A DNA stretch of 64,000 bases, from NCBI GenBank assembly GCA_011109175.1, contig RDEW01000015.1:1088882-1152881 (forward strand). The letters run 5' to 3'. Below, piece after piece: positions 63,721 through 64,000 of the stretch. The DNA is from Dicyema japonicum (Eukaryota > Dicyemida > Rhombozoa > Dicyemidae). Under the pieces are notes generated by a model. It worked only from the letters and a program-made list of their open reading frames with translations. It ran no database searches and was not told the DNA's origin. The position numbers and the translations under genes are program-made. Within the stretch, counting starts at the first letter, position 1, and each line of letters starts with the position of its first letter.

Positions 63721-64000
63721 TTGTATGAAGCAAAAGTGTCTACAAATTTGAGTGTTTCCAATGGCAAAAAGAAAAATGGATGTTTTTTATTTCGTCTACA
63801 CAACCTATCAGGGTCGAATATGTCGCGGCGAGGCTAAGTCGACACCGAGCTGAGGGCGATATTTTGACAGCTGTCATTCGAAGTCATAACTGTCATTTTA
63901 ACTAAAACTTAATCAATACTATAACTTTTTCCTATTTTTTATAGATACTTATTTTTACGTATATCAGCATCCAAGTCTCAGTTCACATTATTCACTACGG

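Overview
Eukaryotic, animal nuclear DNA. The window carries a Notch receptor, a Zic transcription factor and a GPR107-type receptor, genes found only or mainly in animals, and their coding exons are split by very small introns. Reading the conserved proteins across the gaps gives more than 60 introns, nearly all 20-31 nt, with GT...AG ends and AT-rich cores. To my knowledge the animals with introns of this size are the dicyemids (parasites of cephalopod kidneys), so a dicyemid or close relative is the best guess; orthonectids are the main alternative. The organism call is an inference from intron size and gene content.

Ten conserved genes lie in a sea of decayed retroelements. In order: AAMP-like WD40 protein (1571-2955, -), GPR107/108-like receptor (15556-17179, +), LUC7-like splicing factor (25069-26018, +) followed closely by mitochondrial ribosomal protein uS9m (26131-26536, +), PPP1R21/KLRAQ (31274-34201, -), NUBP2/CFD1 (36920-37753, -), Notch (39255-44085, +), PP2A catalytic subunit (44518-45511, -), fumarase (49549-51141, -), RNF32-like double RING protein (53067-54280, +) and Zic (59448-60429, +). 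That is eleven loci if the partial uS9m is counted. They do not form one pathway. Simple ORF calling breaks every one of them because of the introns, and several also carry single-base homopolymer frameshifts that look like sequencing or assembly errors.

More than half of the window is mobile DNA: at least eight non-LTR (LINE) families, all 5'-truncated, frameshifted and often nested, with (TAA)n-like 3' tails; a tRNA-headed SINE family whose 3' end matches that of one LINE family (called L-B here); and a 743-bp DNA transposon with perfect 40-bp terminal inverted repeats. Family names used here: L-A (Ser-Tyr-Ala-Cys-x-Ile/Thr-Trp-Gly-Pro motif), L-B (Tyr-Asn-Ala-Gly-Thr-Trp-Gly motif), L-C, L-D, L-E, L-G (PD-(D/E)xK-like tail), L-H (endonuclease plus RT with a degenerate 2A-like motif), PHD-RT, L-J, L-K and L-M. 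Target-site duplications could be read for five insertions. One SINE sits inside what was a 23-nt intron of PPP1R21. Stretches with no recognisable content are listed as such.
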